Of a stretch of 5,555 nt of DNA, positions 5,506 to 5,555 are shown piece by piece. The notes under the pieces were generated by a model. It saw only the letters and a program-made list of their open reading frames with translations, searched no databases and was not told where the DNA came from. The stretch comes from Gammaproteobacteria bacterium (GTDB taxonomy: Bacteria > Pseudomonadota > Gammaproteobacteria > DSM-19610), in the NCBI GenBank assembly GCA_030618475.1, contig JAUXDG010000199.1, positions 1-5,555 on the forward strand, given 5' to 3'. Position 1 is the stretch's first letter. Each line of letters starts with the position of its first letter. The translations under genes and the position numbers were made by a program.

Positions 5506-5555
5506 ATCTAATCCCTACCCTACATAAACTCGCGCCATCTGCCATAGAGACCATC
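5506..5555. other. Right flank, no supported feature
   Basis: Fifty bases of sequence beyond the insertion sequence and its candidate target duplication. A minus-strand reading frame starting ATGGCAGATGG would enter the IS and stop in its terminal repeat after about 20 codons, but there is too little sequence to claim a truncated gene. Confidence 0.4.

Noticed and set aside
1..5555. CRISPR array, tRNA or rRNA
   Set aside because: I saw no regularly spaced repeats, no tRNA-like T-loop or acceptor pairing and no rRNA-like stretches.
5506..5555. Gene truncated by the insertion sequence at the right flank
   Set aside because: A short minus-strand frame enters the IS, but the visible codons match nothing and no matching remainder is found left of the element.

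Overview
The window looks like a piece of a proteobacterial chromosome, most likely a gammaproteobacterium. This is an inference from three things: a membrane-anchored TolB-like/TPR protein of a type common in environmental gammaproteobacteria, a Gram-negative outer-membrane beta-barrel with a signal peptide and a C-terminal Phe, and an IS4-type insertion sequence. The TPR gene is GC-rich. The barrel gene and especially the insertion sequence are visibly more AT-rich, which suggests a mosaic region.

Layout. (1) 6-2108, + strand: a 700-residue inner-membrane protein with three N-terminal membrane segments, a TolB/FlgO-like periplasmic-type domain and a long TPR array. (2) 2141-3058, - strand, convergent with the first gene across 32 bases: a 305-residue outer-membrane beta-barrel. 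(3) 3059-3325: a divergent regulatory region containing an AT-rich dyad/tandem repeat over a perfect TATAAT, and a nested dyad over a plausible promoter for the barrel gene. (4) 3326-3793, + strand: a 155-residue exported protein starting at 'CGD' after its signal peptide, with a fold pattern like a CheY receiver but without the phosphorylation residues. (5) 3794-3937: non-coding, with an imperfect long inverted repeat. (6) 3938-5494: a complete 1557-bp IS4-family element with 18-bp perfect terminal inverted repeats and one intact 489-residue DDE transposase on the - strand. (7) 5495-5555: short flank with no supported gene.

How the genes may work together. The barrel and the small CGD protein are divergently transcribed from a shared, dyad-rich intergenic region, and both carry export signals. 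I recall the same two protein types occurring side by side in other bacteria with no assigned function. This pair is the best candidate here for an undescribed envelope system. The TPR protein is convergent with the barrel and probably in a separate transcription unit. The insertion sequence lies downstream of the CGD gene and does not visibly interrupt any gene; its flanks carry an imperfect 8/11 candidate target duplication.
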